From Crocinitomicaceae bacterium (lineage in GTDB: Bacteria > Bacteroidota > Bacteroidia > Flavobacteriales_D > Crocinitomicaceae), in assembly GCA_023262855.1 (NCBI GenBank), contig JALQYQ010000017.1, positions 1-64,000 of the forward strand: a DNA stretch of 64,000 nt, in the 5' to 3' direction. Numbering within the stretch: the first letter of the stretch is position 1; each line of letters begins with the position of its first letter. The notes beneath the pieces were generated by a model. It did no database searches. It saw nothing but the letters and a program-made list of their open reading frames with translations, and had not been told where the DNA came from. Positions 17,338 through 25,684 of the stretch are shown one piece after another. Made by a program: the position numbers and the translations under genes.

Positions 17338-17726
17338 TGCAGATTGAAAAAACTCACATTATCCTTTTTGTCAGCGATCAAACCGAGAGCACAGAACGAT
17401 ATTGTTTGTTATTCAATAAAATGCCGCGCTTGGATGTCCCTGGAATGACGGAATTTGAACTTTCCGACAATCTCGTCCTGGGACTCATGCCCAACGAAGG
17501 AAGTGGAAAAATTCTTACGCCTGCCCTACCTCATCCTTCCGAAGGAAATGGCATACCACGTTGCGAATTGTATCTCTATGTAAAAAACCTCGATGCCGAA
17601 TACGCACGATGTCAAACACTTCCATTTACGCTGGTGAGTCCGCTTGAAAACCGTAATTGGGGTGACAGAGCTTTTTATTTGGGCGATAGTGATGGACATG
17701 TGATTGCTTTGGCTGAGAAGATGTAG
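17337..17726 (+). CDS. VOC-family (glyoxalase/bleomycin-resistance fold) protein
   Basis: 129 aa, a single VOC domain: HIILFVSDQTESTERYCLLF at the start, the central GIPRCELYLYVKNLD, and the C-terminal WGDRAFYLGDSDGHVIALAE with the typical D-x-D/DGH strand. Such proteins bind a metal and act as lyases, dioxygenases or drug-binding proteins. It is translationally coupled to the PLP decarboxylase (TAATG), so it may act on the same metabolite. No specific function is visible. Confidence 0.82.
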   Translation: MQIEKTHIILFVSDQTESTERYCLLFNKMPRLDVPGMTEFELSDNLVLGLMPNEGSGKILTPALPHPSEGNGIPRCELYLYVKNLDAEYARCQTLPFTLVSPLENRNWGDRAFYLGDSDGHVIALAEKM

Positions 17727-17808
17727 TTAAAGGGTTTCTTCTTACTTTTTTTCCAAACCTACGAGTACAAAAAGTTAGCAACTGTAGTGTCAGCAATGCA
17801 TGACAGCA

Positions 17809-17965
17809 TCCTCCCTCTAAATCCCACTCCAAAGGGGGAAATTCTACAACTCCGAAGAATAATAATGGGATGTTCAATAAATCTAATTTGTTGAAACAAG
17901 TTTACTTCATACACATAAATGACTTGGTTCAAGCTCCCCCTTTGGAGGGGGATTAAGGGGGAGGA
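17809..17965. mobile_element. REP-like inverted pair (possible non-autonomous element)
   Basis: Two ~33-bp arms in inverse orientation (17809-17841 and 17933-17965), each with an internal hairpin around CCTCCAAAGGGGG or CCCCCTTTGGAGGGGG, flank a 91-bp spacer. The spacer holds its own inverted pair (TTGAAACAAGT and ACTTGGTTCAA). The arms differ at a few positions. The organisation resembles bacterial REP/BIME elements mobilised by IS200-like transposases; no transposase is in the window. Confidence 0.65.
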
Positions 17966-18054
17966 CAAATTAATTTTATTGATTTGATACTTACAAAATA
18001 ACTTTTAGCTGTGTTTTCACACTTTATGGGAGACTACCCTTTTTGGGAGACAAA

Positions 18055-18327
18055 CCATTCCGATTAATTTCAAAACCGTTCCGGATAATTACAAAATGAT
18101 TCCAGAAGAATACTAATCCGTTCCGATTAATTTCAAAACCATTCCGGATATTTTCAAAACCATTCCGGATAAATTCAAAAGCGTTCCGGGAAATTTCAAA
18201 AGCGTTCCGGATAATTACAAAATGATTCCAGAAGAATGCAAATCCGTTCCGATTAATTTCAAAACCATTTCGGATAATTTCAAATTGGTTCCGAGAAATT
18301 TAAAAAGGGTTCAAGAGAGACGATAAT
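18055..18327. repeat. 21-bp minisatellite, 13 units, with 126-bp higher-order period
   Basis: Units follow the pattern ccgttccggataatttcaaaa with 1-6 changes each and no spacers. Units 2-4 (18076-18138) and 8-10 (18202-18264) are almost identical, giving a 126-bp (6-unit) super-repeat. One plus frame reads as a heptapeptide repeat of the form (T/S)(I/V)P(D/I)NFK, broken by TAA at 18114-18116. A minus frame is also open for about 90 codons, but neither has a start codon. Confidence 0.93.
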
Positions 18328-18503
18328 TCATTGAAGTCAAATCGTTTTAAACAGCAGATTTTCCATTTGTTTTTTACACCGTGTTCAATCACCTTTTCTA
18401 TGATATACTTTTTCAATTATTTAGCAGAAAACAAGCTTGTATTGTTGCTTCGAAGCTACAATTCTTGTTGGATTAAACCAATGAAATATTCTTCAATTTC
18501 TTA

Positions 18504-19013
18504 TTATTCACTAATTATCTGCTTGCATTCCTCTAATTCATAGGGAAAATCAATTTCACAGTATGCTCGTTTTTCTTGCTTTCCATAAAATTGAGCATAC
18601 TTCTCCGTAAAATGGAATTTTGCGAGAAAATGTGCCTGCGTAGTTCTAGTGGGTGTAATGATTTGATATGTATTTTTCTTAAAAGGAGATGCGCCATGCA
18701 AAAGAACCGTTCCATGCTGATTAACTGAATATTTACCACGAAATGTATCCTTTGAACCTTGCAATGAATCACCATTTGAAATTGTAATCCAGTAAGTAGA
18801 ATCTTGATGTTTTAGTCCAAAATGAATCATATCGTCACGCTGATCTCCTATCTGACCTTCAAATTCCACAGCATAATACGTGTAATAATTGTAGTTTGTA
18901 GTTGGCTGAAAAGATTCAAGTTTCTCAGGACTTGGCTTACGATAAATGGTACAACCAAGTATAAACATGCTCAAGGCAAAAAGAAGTGTGAATAATGATT
19001 TTTTCCCTTTCAT
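18504..19013 (-). CDS. Hypothetical lipoprotein
   Basis: 169 aa from the ATG at 19011-19013; an in-frame upstream start would put 34 residues before the signal peptide and overlap the next gene. The N-terminus KGKKSLFTLLFALSMFILGC is a lipoprotein signal with Cys at the lipobox. The mature part is polar with many Tyr and Thr (TTNYNYYTYYAVEFEG). I do not recognise the family. It is the most downstream gene of the minus-strand accessory block and lies 22 bp after the 132-aa secreted protein gene. Confidence 0.7.
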   Translation of the reverse strand: MKGKKSLFTLLFALSMFILGCTIYRKPSPEKLESFQPTTNYNYYTYYAVEFEGQIGDQRDDMIHFGLKHQDSTYWITISNGDSLQGSKDTFRGKYSVNQHGTVLLHGASPFKKNTYQIITPTRTTQAHFLAKFHFTEKYAQFYGKQEKRAYCEIDFPYELEECKQIISE

Positions 19014-19035
19014 AAATTGCTTCCTTTGAACTGGT

Positions 19036-19434
19036 TCACTCTTTTCTATAAACAACACTTGTTGCTTGAGTTGTAAAGTATTGGTAAAAGTCAATTTTAA
19101 GTTCGTTGGCTGCAATCAATGTCAAGGTGCAATTAAATGGAGGCCAATTCGGTGCCGAACCATTCACGGAAATACTATCTTGTTCCATCATGAAACTATA
19201 ACCTCCAATACCATGCTGAATTCCTTCCAATGAAACAATAAAATTATTAACATTCACAAAACTAATTTTTGATTCAGGATAATCAATTGCTGTCCAATTT
19301 CCTTGAAGAGCATCAACGGCAATTTTTCGATTTTCATTGGCTGCTCTAATCTCAAATCCAGTCGTTTGAGTCCATGCAAAATCATTCATTAGGATTACGA
19401 AGCAAAATAAATGGAATGTGTTTAGGTATCTCAA
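19036..19434 (-). CDS. Hypothetical secreted protein
   Basis: 132 aa using a TTG start (19432-19434), which provides the signal peptide LNTFHLFCFVILMNDFAWTQ; the only internal ATG would remove most of it. The mature part (LQGNWTAIDYPESKISFVNV, then GGYSFMMEQDSISVNGS) reads like a small lipocalin-like beta-sheet domain, and the GNW motif would fit. That is an inference from pattern only. It lies 22 bp upstream of the lipoprotein gene on the same strand, so they are probably co-transcribed. Confidence 0.6.
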   Translation of the reverse strand: MRYLNTFHLFCFVILMNDFAWTQTTGFEIRAANENRKIAVDALQGNWTAIDYPESKISFVNVNNFIVSLEGIQHGIGGYSFMMEQDSISVNGSAPNWPPFNCTLTLIAANELKIDFYQYFTTQATSVVYRKE

Positions 19435-19482
19435 TTTGTCTTTTTTATTAATTATTCGTTTTTAATCAACTAACGCACAAAT

Positions 19483-19767
19483 TTACTTGCCTGTTTTATT
19501 TATTCTATATTTCTTGATCTCAAGATCGATAGTATCAATCGGAGTAAGTTCTTCTGCGAATTCAATGTAACCATTTTTTATCAATATAGCGATGTCGTGT
19601 TCGTTGATGTCATTTGCACTAAATTTGAGTGACTCATCGTTGACATAAATAAACCAAGGTGTCCAAAGAATTCCCCAATATTCGATTTTAAAGATGAACT
19701 CAACGGAATTGTGACTTTCACATTGCGCTAGAAGTTCGTTCCAAAATATAGTTAATCGCTTATCCAT
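19483..19767 (-). CDS. Hypothetical protein, 94 aa
   Basis: Cytoplasmic, acidic, rich in aromatic residues (FKIEYWGILWTPWFIYVND). No family recognised. Its ATG overlaps the end of the HD hydrolase gene by 8 bp, which supports it being real and co-translated with that gene. It may be a small partner or immunity-like protein, but nothing in the sequence proves that. Confidence 0.6.
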   Translation of the reverse strand: MDKRLTIFWNELLAQCESHNSVEFIFKIEYWGILWTPWFIYVNDESLKFSANDINEHDIAILIKNGYIEFAEELTPIDTIDLEIKKYRINKTGK

Positions 19768-20380
19768 TGATTAGCTCAAGTTCTCGTTCAATATTTTGCT
19801 TTGCTTGTTCTTCAAACTTGCTGTAAAAATAATCCGTCTTGAAAATTCTGTCCATTGCCAAAAAATGTTTTAACACTTTCTTGCGTCCGGGTTGATATAC
19901 AAAATCAGGATAAATTGAATACTCTTTACGAACGTTTGAACAATAGATCTGATATTCTCCCCACGCTTGACCTAATATAGAAAGATCCGCATCGGTGAAA
20001 TAATTCGTATCGCTGTTTGTTGATTTTATATGTGATTTAGTGGCCAAAATTTGTGCTTTGCACAGCTCTATTTTCTCACTAGGAACAGAAAGTTGTTTCA
20101 TTCGTTTTACGGCTAATTCAGCACTTTTCTCTTCATTATCTGAAAGCAAGGAATTGTAAACGATGTCATGATAATAGAGTGTAAATAATGTGCTATCCCA
20201 ATCAATTATTTCGTTTTTAACTTCCCCTAATTGAACCAATAAATTTTCGAGGTGCTGCAAGGTATGATAATGCCTTTTCTTATTTGAATAGCTTTTCTCA
20301 ACTTCTTCCCAAAGCTTATTTCGCTGATCTGAATTGACAGTATAACTTGTCAAAAGTTCTATGAACGTATCTTTTAGCAA
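19760..20380 (-). CDS. HD-superfamily metal-dependent hydrolase (COG4339-like)
   Basis: 206 aa from a TTG start (20378-20380); no upstream ATG is in frame. Metal-binding residues of the family are visible: HYHTLQHL near residue 35, YYHDIVYN (the HD pair) near 75, and FTDADLSILG near 125. The C-terminal QPGRKKVLKHFL and IFKTDYFYSKFEEQAKQNIERE blocks are also typical. These small HD proteins are predicted nucleotidases or phosphohydrolases of unknown substrate, common in Bacteroidota and Proteobacteria. The 94-aa gene overlaps its end by 8 bp. Confidence 0.82.
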   Translation of the reverse strand: MLKDTFIELLTSYTVNSDQRNKLWEEVEKSYSNKKRHYHTLQHLENLLVQLGEVKNEIIDWDSTLFTLYYHDIVYNSLLSDNEEKSAELAVKRMKQLSVPSEKIELCKAQILATKSHIKSTNSDTNYFTDADLSILGQAWGEYQIYCSNVRKEYSIYPDFVYQPGRKKVLKHFLAMDRIFKTDYFYSKFEEQAKQNIERELELING

Positions 20381-20417
20381 TGGTGTTTTTTTTTAATAAG
20401 AAAGTAAATTTTAAAAA

Positions 20418-22076
20418 TTAGTTTTTTTCAATTCTTATGGACTTTAAATTCTCATTACAATCGAGTAAATTAATAAAATATATTCCACTTTTCAGTTCAG
20501 ATATATCAATCAAATTATTGGATTCATCTTTTGCATCAATAAAATCAATTACTATTTTTCCATCAATCGACATAACATTTAAAACAAGCAATGATTCTGT
20601 ATAAATATTTAAAATATCGGAAGATGGATTCGGATATATGAGAATATTACAATTATTCCCACTCATTTCTATCGCTGACAATTGACTATTGAAGTCTAAC
20701 ATTTCATGCATATCCGATGTTCGGAAAACAGAAATATTATCATTTGTAGCATGGAGATTTACATTCTCAAAATCACAATAATTTTGAAAAGTACCAGTTC
20801 CAAATATAATATTGCTATTGATGTTTATATAAAATAATTTATATATACCACCAGTAATGTATTTCGAATCGTTTAGGTCAAAATTGTGATCGAATGATGC
20901 TATAAAAGATCCATAATTATATTGATCCTGTAAGGTTATTGAAGAAGTTTGAACATTCATTCCTCCTGAAAAAATTCCACTCACAACAAATCCGTAAAGT
21001 TCAGAAATTGCAAAATCAGTTAAATAGACATTTTCACTAGTATATAAATCATTGAATTCTATAATATCACTAAATTGATTTAATTCACAAATAAAAGCAC
21101 TTTTATTTTCAATTGGAATTGAAAAATTACCAACCCAGAACACGGTGTCACGGAATATTCCTGCACAAAAAATACGGTCATTATAGAATGAAAAGTTCGT
21201 AATGTTGTCCACATTCTTGAAGTGTACTGATTCTAAAATGTTTCCGTTTTCATCTAATTTGGAGACGAATGTACCTAACCCATTTTCTATCAATTGAATA
21301 GCCCCATCGACAAATAAAGAATCGCCTAAATTTTGGCCTGACATAATCAATGTTCCAACTTGGTCTCCTTTTCGGAAATAAGTTAAATTACGATTTACAA
21401 GTGTTTGATCTGCTTGGTAGTTTCGAGTCCACAAAGCATTACCATTTGAATCAAATTTACTTATAAGAAATCCATAACTATTACTTTCTTTTGTATAAAT
21501 AGTCCCATTTATTTCAATTGAATCTATATATTGAATGGACGCATAAATATTTTGATTTTCATCTTGAATTAGAGCATTTATATAGTTCGGTGAAATTGCC
21601 TGCTTAACACATGGTATTTTTTTATACCATAAAAGATTTAAATTGGAATCTAATTTAAAAAGTATAGATGACCAATTTGTATTGCTCGTTATGATGTTGT
21701 TGTCAAAATAGAAATCACCTTTAAAATTGAGTCCTAAAATAATTTCATTGCTATTAGTTAACTCCAATTTTCCAAATGTTAAATAATCTTGATTTCCAAA
21801 ATTTATACTATAAATCAGATTACCTAACGAATCAAGTTTATTAAGAAAATATGAACCGGTGGATTCATTTAAAATTTGACCTAAGCTATTCGTGCTAATG
21901 GGAAAACCACCGAGAGTGAATACATTCCCATTTGAATCCGATTTAATATCAAAAACATTATCTATAAAATTATTTGAACAAACATTTCTGTGCCAATCCA
22001 CTGATAAGGTATCCTGGCAAATGGCATTTCCTAAAAAGGAATTCAAGAAAATAAATAATAAAAAATAATTTTTCAT
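20418..22076 (-). CDS. Secreted protein with type IX secretion C-terminal sorting domain
   Basis: 552 aa from the ATG at 22076 (signal peptide MKNYFLLFIFLNSFLGNAICQ); the upstream in-frame ATG adds nine residues before the signal. The body has repeated strand-like motifs of the form (F/L)LxKLDSLGN, (K/S)FDSNGNALW and KLDENGNIL, as in SBBP/beta-propeller-like proteins. The last ~75 residues form a Por-type T9SS sorting domain (ILIYPNPSSDILNIYTE to GIYFINLLDCN). It is expected on the cell surface or secreted. The gene is noticeably more A+T-rich than flanking housekeeping genes. Confidence 0.82.
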   Translation of the reverse strand: MKNYFLLFIFLNSFLGNAICQDTLSVDWHRNVCSNNFIDNVFDIKSDSNGNVFTLGGFPISTNSLGQILNESTGSYFLNKLDSLGNLIYSINFGNQDYLTFGKLELTNSNEIILGLNFKGDFYFDNNIITSNTNWSSILFKLDSNLNLLWYKKIPCVKQAISPNYINALIQDENQNIYASIQYIDSIEINGTIYTKESNSYGFLISKFDSNGNALWTRNYQADQTLVNRNLTYFRKGDQVGTLIMSGQNLGDSLFVDGAIQLIENGLGTFVSKLDENGNILESVHFKNVDNITNFSFYNDRIFCAGIFRDTVFWVGNFSIPIENKSAFICELNQFSDIIEFNDLYTSENVYLTDFAISELYGFVVSGIFSGGMNVQTSSITLQDQYNYGSFIASFDHNFDLNDSKYITGGIYKLFYININSNIIFGTGTFQNYCDFENVNLHATNDNISVFRTSDMHEMLDFNSQLSAIEMSGNNCNILIYPNPSSDILNIYTESLLVLNVMSIDGKIVIDFIDAKDESNNLIDISELKSGIYFINLLDCNENLKSIRIEKN

Positions 22077-22264
22077 TGTTCTAAAATTACGAAACATTAT
22101 CATTGAAATTAAAGCTGTTAAATATATCGAAGTATCAGATTAATCAATCGCATCCCGTTTAATACATAAAACATGATTACATCTTTAAGTTTCAATCTAA
22201 ATAGTTAATTGTACATGGTTATTTTTCTTATTTATGAACTACAATTCTAATGAATACAAAACCA

Positions 22265-22942
22265 TCAATTGTTTTGTCCTTCTTTACAACTGCATGTAAA
22301 ACAGTTTTCATTTATTCCGAGCATCAAAGCTGTGATTTGTTCAATCATTAAAATGTCTTCATCCACTGAAATAAATCGTGGAATACCAAATTCATAATCG
22401 AGCGTATAAATTCCATCGAAAGCAGTTGGTCGGTCATAAAACACAGCGCTGTTCAACACATTAGAGAAAAACGGAATGATTTGCTTCGAATTGTTTGAGT
22501 CCCAAAAGTAGTTCGCGCATATTTCTTTTTTTTGCCTTCCCGAACGAATCTCGCGCCGCAAAGAATCTTGCATGATCATTGCCGAATCTAATTTTTCCTT
22601 ACTCCATGTTTGCATAAAAGAAAGTTGAATGGAGAGCGTATCAGAAAGCTTATTTACATTCGTTTCTGTTGCTTTTAGATAATCATTGCGTAACCAGTTC
22701 AAAAGCTTTTTGTCTGTTGGAACAACAATTTGAGCAGAACAACACCCTTTTGCATAGATCCCATTTTCAGGTACGTAGAAAATTTTCAGTCCCTCATTCG
22801 TTGCCTCCACTTGCCACGCCTCAGGTATTCTTAATTCCAATTTCTCAATGAATACTAGTTTTGTTGAATCAGCAATCATTACTTGGCTTTGCACCTGAAC
22901 AATTGATAATAGTATAGAAAATGTTGTGATTAGTTTTAGCAT
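22265..22942 (-). CDS. Hypothetical secreted protein, 225 aa
   Basis: The signal peptide LKLITTFSILLSIVQVQSQ is followed by a mature domain with GCCSAQIVVP near residue 70 and a Cys cluster at the C-terminus (NCFTCSCKEGQ). The five or more Cys residues could form disulfides or bind metal. No family recognised. It lies about 190 bp upstream of the T9SS protein gene on the same strand, and the MITE-like palindrome lies beyond its start. Confidence 0.65.
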   Translation of the reverse strand: MLKLITTFSILLSIVQVQSQVMIADSTKLVFIEKLELRIPEAWQVEATNEGLKIFYVPENGIYAKGCCSAQIVVPTDKKLLNWLRNDYLKATETNVNKLSDTLSIQLSFMQTWSKEKLDSAMIMQDSLRREIRSGRQKKEICANYFWDSNNSKQIIPFFSNVLNSAVFYDRPTAFDGIYTLDYEFGIPRFISVDEDILMIEQITALMLGINENCFTCSCKEGQNN

Positions 22943-23162
22943 ATTGATTGTTATTAACGATGGCTCTTATTTCTTGACATTACTTGATAATTAAATCGTC
23001 AATCCAAAGTTAAAGTTATTTTGTTTCAATCACTTACTCCTAAAGAACAATTCTAATCGACACAAAACCATCATACTATCAATTATTTTGTCCGATAACA
23101 CACGTAGTTTTATAGACGTTTCGGATTAAGAATAAAAATCGATATCAGCTGTCGCGAACTTC

Positions 23163-23295
23163 GCGCCTTGTATAATTTGCTTGGGGTCCCATGTTTTGAA
23201 ATTCAGTAAAAATTTGGAACTGTTTGAGGAGGTACGACGAGTTTTTCAAATTTTCTGAATGAAGAACATATGGGTAAGCAAATTATGCATTGCGC
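23163..23295. mobile_element. MITE-like long imperfect palindrome
   Basis: Left arm 23163-23216 and right arm 23247-23295 are imperfect inverse complements (GCGC, TATAATTTGCTT / AAGCAAATTATGC, ATTCAG...AATTTG / CAAATTTTCTGAAT) around a 30-nt loop starting GAACTGTTTGAGG. No coding capacity and no clear target-site duplication were found. It looks like a non-autonomous repeat element. Confidence 0.6.
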
Positions 23296-23308
23296 AGGGC
23301 TCTTTTTG

Positions 23309-23338
23309 CTTACTTTTTTAGCTCCTGAAAAAAGTAAG
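23309..23338 (-). terminator. 11-bp hairpin after the HI0933-type gene
   Basis: CTTACTTTTTT / AAAAAAGTAAG form a perfect 11-bp stem with an 8-nt loop, 2 bp after the stop of the flavoprotein gene. The stem is A+T-rich with T-runs in both orientations. It may be a terminator, or part of the adjacent repeat element, which it nearly touches. Confidence 0.5.
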
Positions 23339-23340
23339 AA

Positions 23341-24549
23341 CTACAAACAGCTCTTCCCCGCCACAAACCCTGTCGTCCATGCCGCTTGAAAATTAAATCC
23401 TCCAGTAATTCCATCAATGTCTAACAACTCGCCTGCGAAGAACATGCCCGGCACTTTTTTACTTTGCATCGTTTTGAAATCAACATCGGAAAGCGCAACG
23501 CCACCTGCAGTTACAAACTCTTCCTTAAATGTCGTTTTTCCACTGACTTCGTAGCGGTCGTTCAATAAGGTATTGACGAGTTTATTGATGTTCTTTTTGC
23601 CGAGTTCCTTCCAACGCATTTCAGGATGAATCTCGGATTTCTGTAAAAGGAAATTCCACAAGCGACTCGTCATCGGAAAAGGATTGATGTTGGCTACTTT
23701 CTTGCCTTCGTGTTCTTGAATGATTTTTTGAAATTGCGCGCGTAAAGCATCTTCTTTTTGATCATCTAACCAATTCACCAAAATAGCAAAGTTGTATGAA
23801 CGTTCAGCTAAGATGCGCGCTCCCCAAGCAGATAGCTGTAAAACGGCTGGACCACTCATTCCCCAATGCGTCACCAGCAACGGACCTTTTCCTAGCAATT
23901 TCGTTCCTTCAACTTTTACAGTCGCTTTTTCAACCACATTGCCCATCAACTCACGAATTGGATTATTTGGCATGTTGAAGGTGAACAAAGAAGGAACAGG
24001 CTCAATGATTTCATGTCCCAATTGCTCCAACCATTCCAAACCTGAACGTTTTGGTTGTCCTCCAGTCGTAACAATTAGTCGATCGGCTGTGAAGCTTGTT
24101 TCACGTGTAAACAAGGTAAAAGCAGTTGCAGTTTTTTCAATGCGCGTGATGGATTGGTTGAATTTTATTTCTACTCCCAAATCCACTGCTTCTTTCAAGA
24201 AACAATCAATAATGGTTTGAGAATCATTCGATTGGGGAAAAATGCAATTATCTGGATAGGTTTTCAGTTTCACACCACGGCTTTCAAACCAGTCGATAGT
24301 CGATTGTGCGTTGAACTGTTCGAAGGCTTTACGCAAGTAGTTTTCGCCACGTGGGTAAAAAGCGGCCAATTCACGATTCGGAAAACAAGCATGTGTCACA
24401 TTACAGCGTCCACCACCAGAAATCTTGACTTTACTCAAGACCTTTCCCGACTTTTCATAAATCGTGACAGTTGATTTCGGGAAGTGTTTTTTAGCAGAAA
24501 GAGCAGCAAAAAATCCTGCTGCTCCTCCTCCAATTATTGCAATGTTCAT
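23341..24549 (-). CDS. HI0933/YhiN-family flavoprotein (NAD(P)/FAD-dependent oxidoreductase)
   Basis: 402 aa from the ATG at 24547-24549, which begins 1 bp after the upstream stop; an in-frame TTG three codons earlier overlaps it. N-terminal FAD-binding GGGAAGF motif (MNIAIIGGGAAGFFAALSA), then the family-specific KVKISGGGRCNVTHA, TGGQPKRSG and the C-terminal GMFFAGELLDIDGITGGFNFQAAW. The enzymatic role of HI0933/YhiN proteins is not well established. It is the last gene of the run with the YwqK/MORN protein, thioesterase and CapD-type gene. Confidence 0.9.
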   Translation of the reverse strand: MNIAIIGGGAAGFFAALSAKKHFPKSTVTIYEKSGKVLSKVKISGGGRCNVTHACFPNRELAAFYPRGENYLRKAFEQFNAQSTIDWFESRGVKLKTYPDNCIFPQSNDSQTIIDCFLKEAVDLGVEIKFNQSITRIEKTATAFTLFTRETSFTADRLIVTTGGQPKRSGLEWLEQLGHEIIEPVPSLFTFNMPNNPIRELMGNVVEKATVKVEGTKLLGKGPLLVTHWGMSGPAVLQLSAWGARILAERSYNFAILVNWLDDQKEDALRAQFQKIIQEHEGKKVANINPFPMTSRLWNFLLQKSEIHPEMRWKELGKKNINKLVNTLLNDRYEVSGKTTFKEEFVTAGGVALSDVDFKTMQSKKVPGMFFAGELLDIDGITGGFNFQAAWTTGFVAGKSCL

Positions 24550-24550
24550 C

Positions 24551-25645
24551 TTATTCAACTTTGATCAATCCACCCTTGTTTTCTTCTTCTCCTTTGGATT
24601 TTTTCTTCTTCGTTTTTTTCTTTTTCGCCGTTGGCATTGCATCATCTTCAGTTGACGCACTTGCTTCTACTCCAAATGTATAATTCTCCGTACCGTGTTC
24701 GTCATAGCGATGCTCTTCAATCAACACACCTTTTTTGTACAAAGCTCTTCGCTTCAATTTATCATCAGGCCAACGCTCTTCAAACCATCCTTCAGGAACT
24801 CCTTTTTTATAGTTTTCCATGATCTGAACAAGTCCATTGTAATAGAATGTTTTGAATTCACCATCTTTTACATCCATCGTCCAATGCTCAGTAGAAAGCA
24901 AGGTTCCATCGTTGTAATACAATTTACATTCACCGTTTTTCTTTCCTTGTTTGTACGAAAATTCTTGGATCAATTTTCCATCGTAATTGTAGGCTTTGTA
25001 AGCGCCATCCATCAAACCATTCACATAGTTTACTTCTTTTTCAATTTTCGATTTTGGGAAATAGGTTTTCTTAACGCCATTCAACACGCCATTGCTGTAA
25101 TGTTCAACTTTCGTCGTATCTCCAGGTTTATCAGCTGTACCTTTCGTGAAATAAATTTGACGACCGTGTTTTTGACCAAGGTTATAATTCATTTCCCACG
25201 CCACATTGCTCGTACTATCGTATAAATACGTCCACGTTCCTGATTCAACTCCTTGGATGTAATTTCGTACAACTTGCAAACAACCAGATTTGTAATAGGT
25301 TGAATCAACTCCGTTTTCCTTTCCATTCACGAAGGTAATTCGACGTTCCAACATTCCGTTTGAAAAACAGGTTTCACAACCTCCTGTGTAAGGCATTCCT
25401 CCACCAGCAATGTTCACTTGATCTTTCGGCTTTTTCAGAACAGTATTTGTTTCTTCATCGTAAATTAACTCTTCATTACAATCAATGTATCCTGCCAATT
25501 TACCGCATTCCCAACTCGCAAAACGTTGCTTATTCGCTTCTGCTTCGCGGTCATAACAATGCTTATCTTTTTTTACAACTGGAATTTGTCCGAACACTAC
25601 CGAAAGTGACGAAACGAAGAAAAAACTTAAGAGAAATGATTTCAT
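24551..25645 (-). CDS. Secreted MORN-repeat (YwqK-like) protein
   Basis: 364 aa from the ATG at 25643-25645; an upstream in-frame TTG would precede the signal peptide (MKSFLLSFFFVSSLSVVFGQ). Residues ~80-320 are about nine MORN/YwqK-type repeats with Y-x-x-G-x-x-x-G cores (KKTYFPKSKIEKEVNYVNGL, KLIQEFSYKQGKKNGECKLY). The C-terminus is Lys-rich (KKKKTKKKKSKGEEE). Such repeats are binding scaffolds; the YwqK family is often labelled an antitoxin, but no toxin gene is next to it and this copy is exported, so that label should not be applied. It lies 39 bp downstream of the thioesterase gene. Confidence 0.82.
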   Translation of the reverse strand: MKSFLLSFFFVSSLSVVFGQIPVVKKDKHCYDREAEANKQRFASWECGKLAGYIDCNEELIYDEETNTVLKKPKDQVNIAGGGMPYTGGCETCFSNGMLERRITFVNGKENGVDSTYYKSGCLQVVRNYIQGVESGTWTYLYDSTSNVAWEMNYNLGQKHGRQIYFTKGTADKPGDTTKVEHYSNGVLNGVKKTYFPKSKIEKEVNYVNGLMDGAYKAYNYDGKLIQEFSYKQGKKNGECKLYYNDGTLLSTEHWTMDVKDGEFKTFYYNGLVQIMENYKKGVPEGWFEERWPDDKLKRRALYKKGVLIEEHRYDEHGTENYTFGVEASASTEDDAMPTAKKKKTKKKKSKGEEENKGGLIKVE

Positions 25646-25684
25646 AGATATTATTTTATGTGTGTCCGCCGAAGCTTTCAAAAA

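Larger units (their letters stand above)
17727..18503. other. 777-bp convergent intergenic region with two repeat systems
   Basis: No convincing gene. It contains a short tacttttttt/aaaaagtta hairpin (about 17745-17781), a REP-like inverted pair (17809-17965), a GGGAGAC direct repeat (18028 and 18045) and a 21-bp minisatellite (18055-18327). The remaining ~175 bp are A+T-rich and featureless. Confidence 0.8.
22943..23340. other. 398-bp intergenic region with a MITE-like palindrome
   Basis: No gene seen. The left ~220 bp are A+T-rich without clear features apart from a GATATC-containing stretch; the right part is a long imperfect palindrome (23163-23295) and a short perfect hairpin (23309-23338). 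Confidence 0.75.

Noticed and set aside
17759..17968. Minus-strand ORFs across the REP-like pair
   Set aside because: They are translations of the inverted repeat itself and contain no domain; typical spurious calls over repeat elements.
18055..18327. CRISPR array
   Set aside because: The 21-bp units are contiguous with no unique spacers, and no cas gene is present.
18331..18543. 70-aa plus-strand ORF before the lipoprotein gene end
   Set aside because: It overlaps the 3' end of the lipoprotein gene, begins in repeat-flanking A+T-rich DNA, and shows no motif or ribosome binding site.
24551..25645. Toxin-antitoxin locus (YwqK antitoxin)
   Set aside because: The protein is secreted, there is no adjacent toxin gene, and the MORN repeats alone do not make it an antitoxin.
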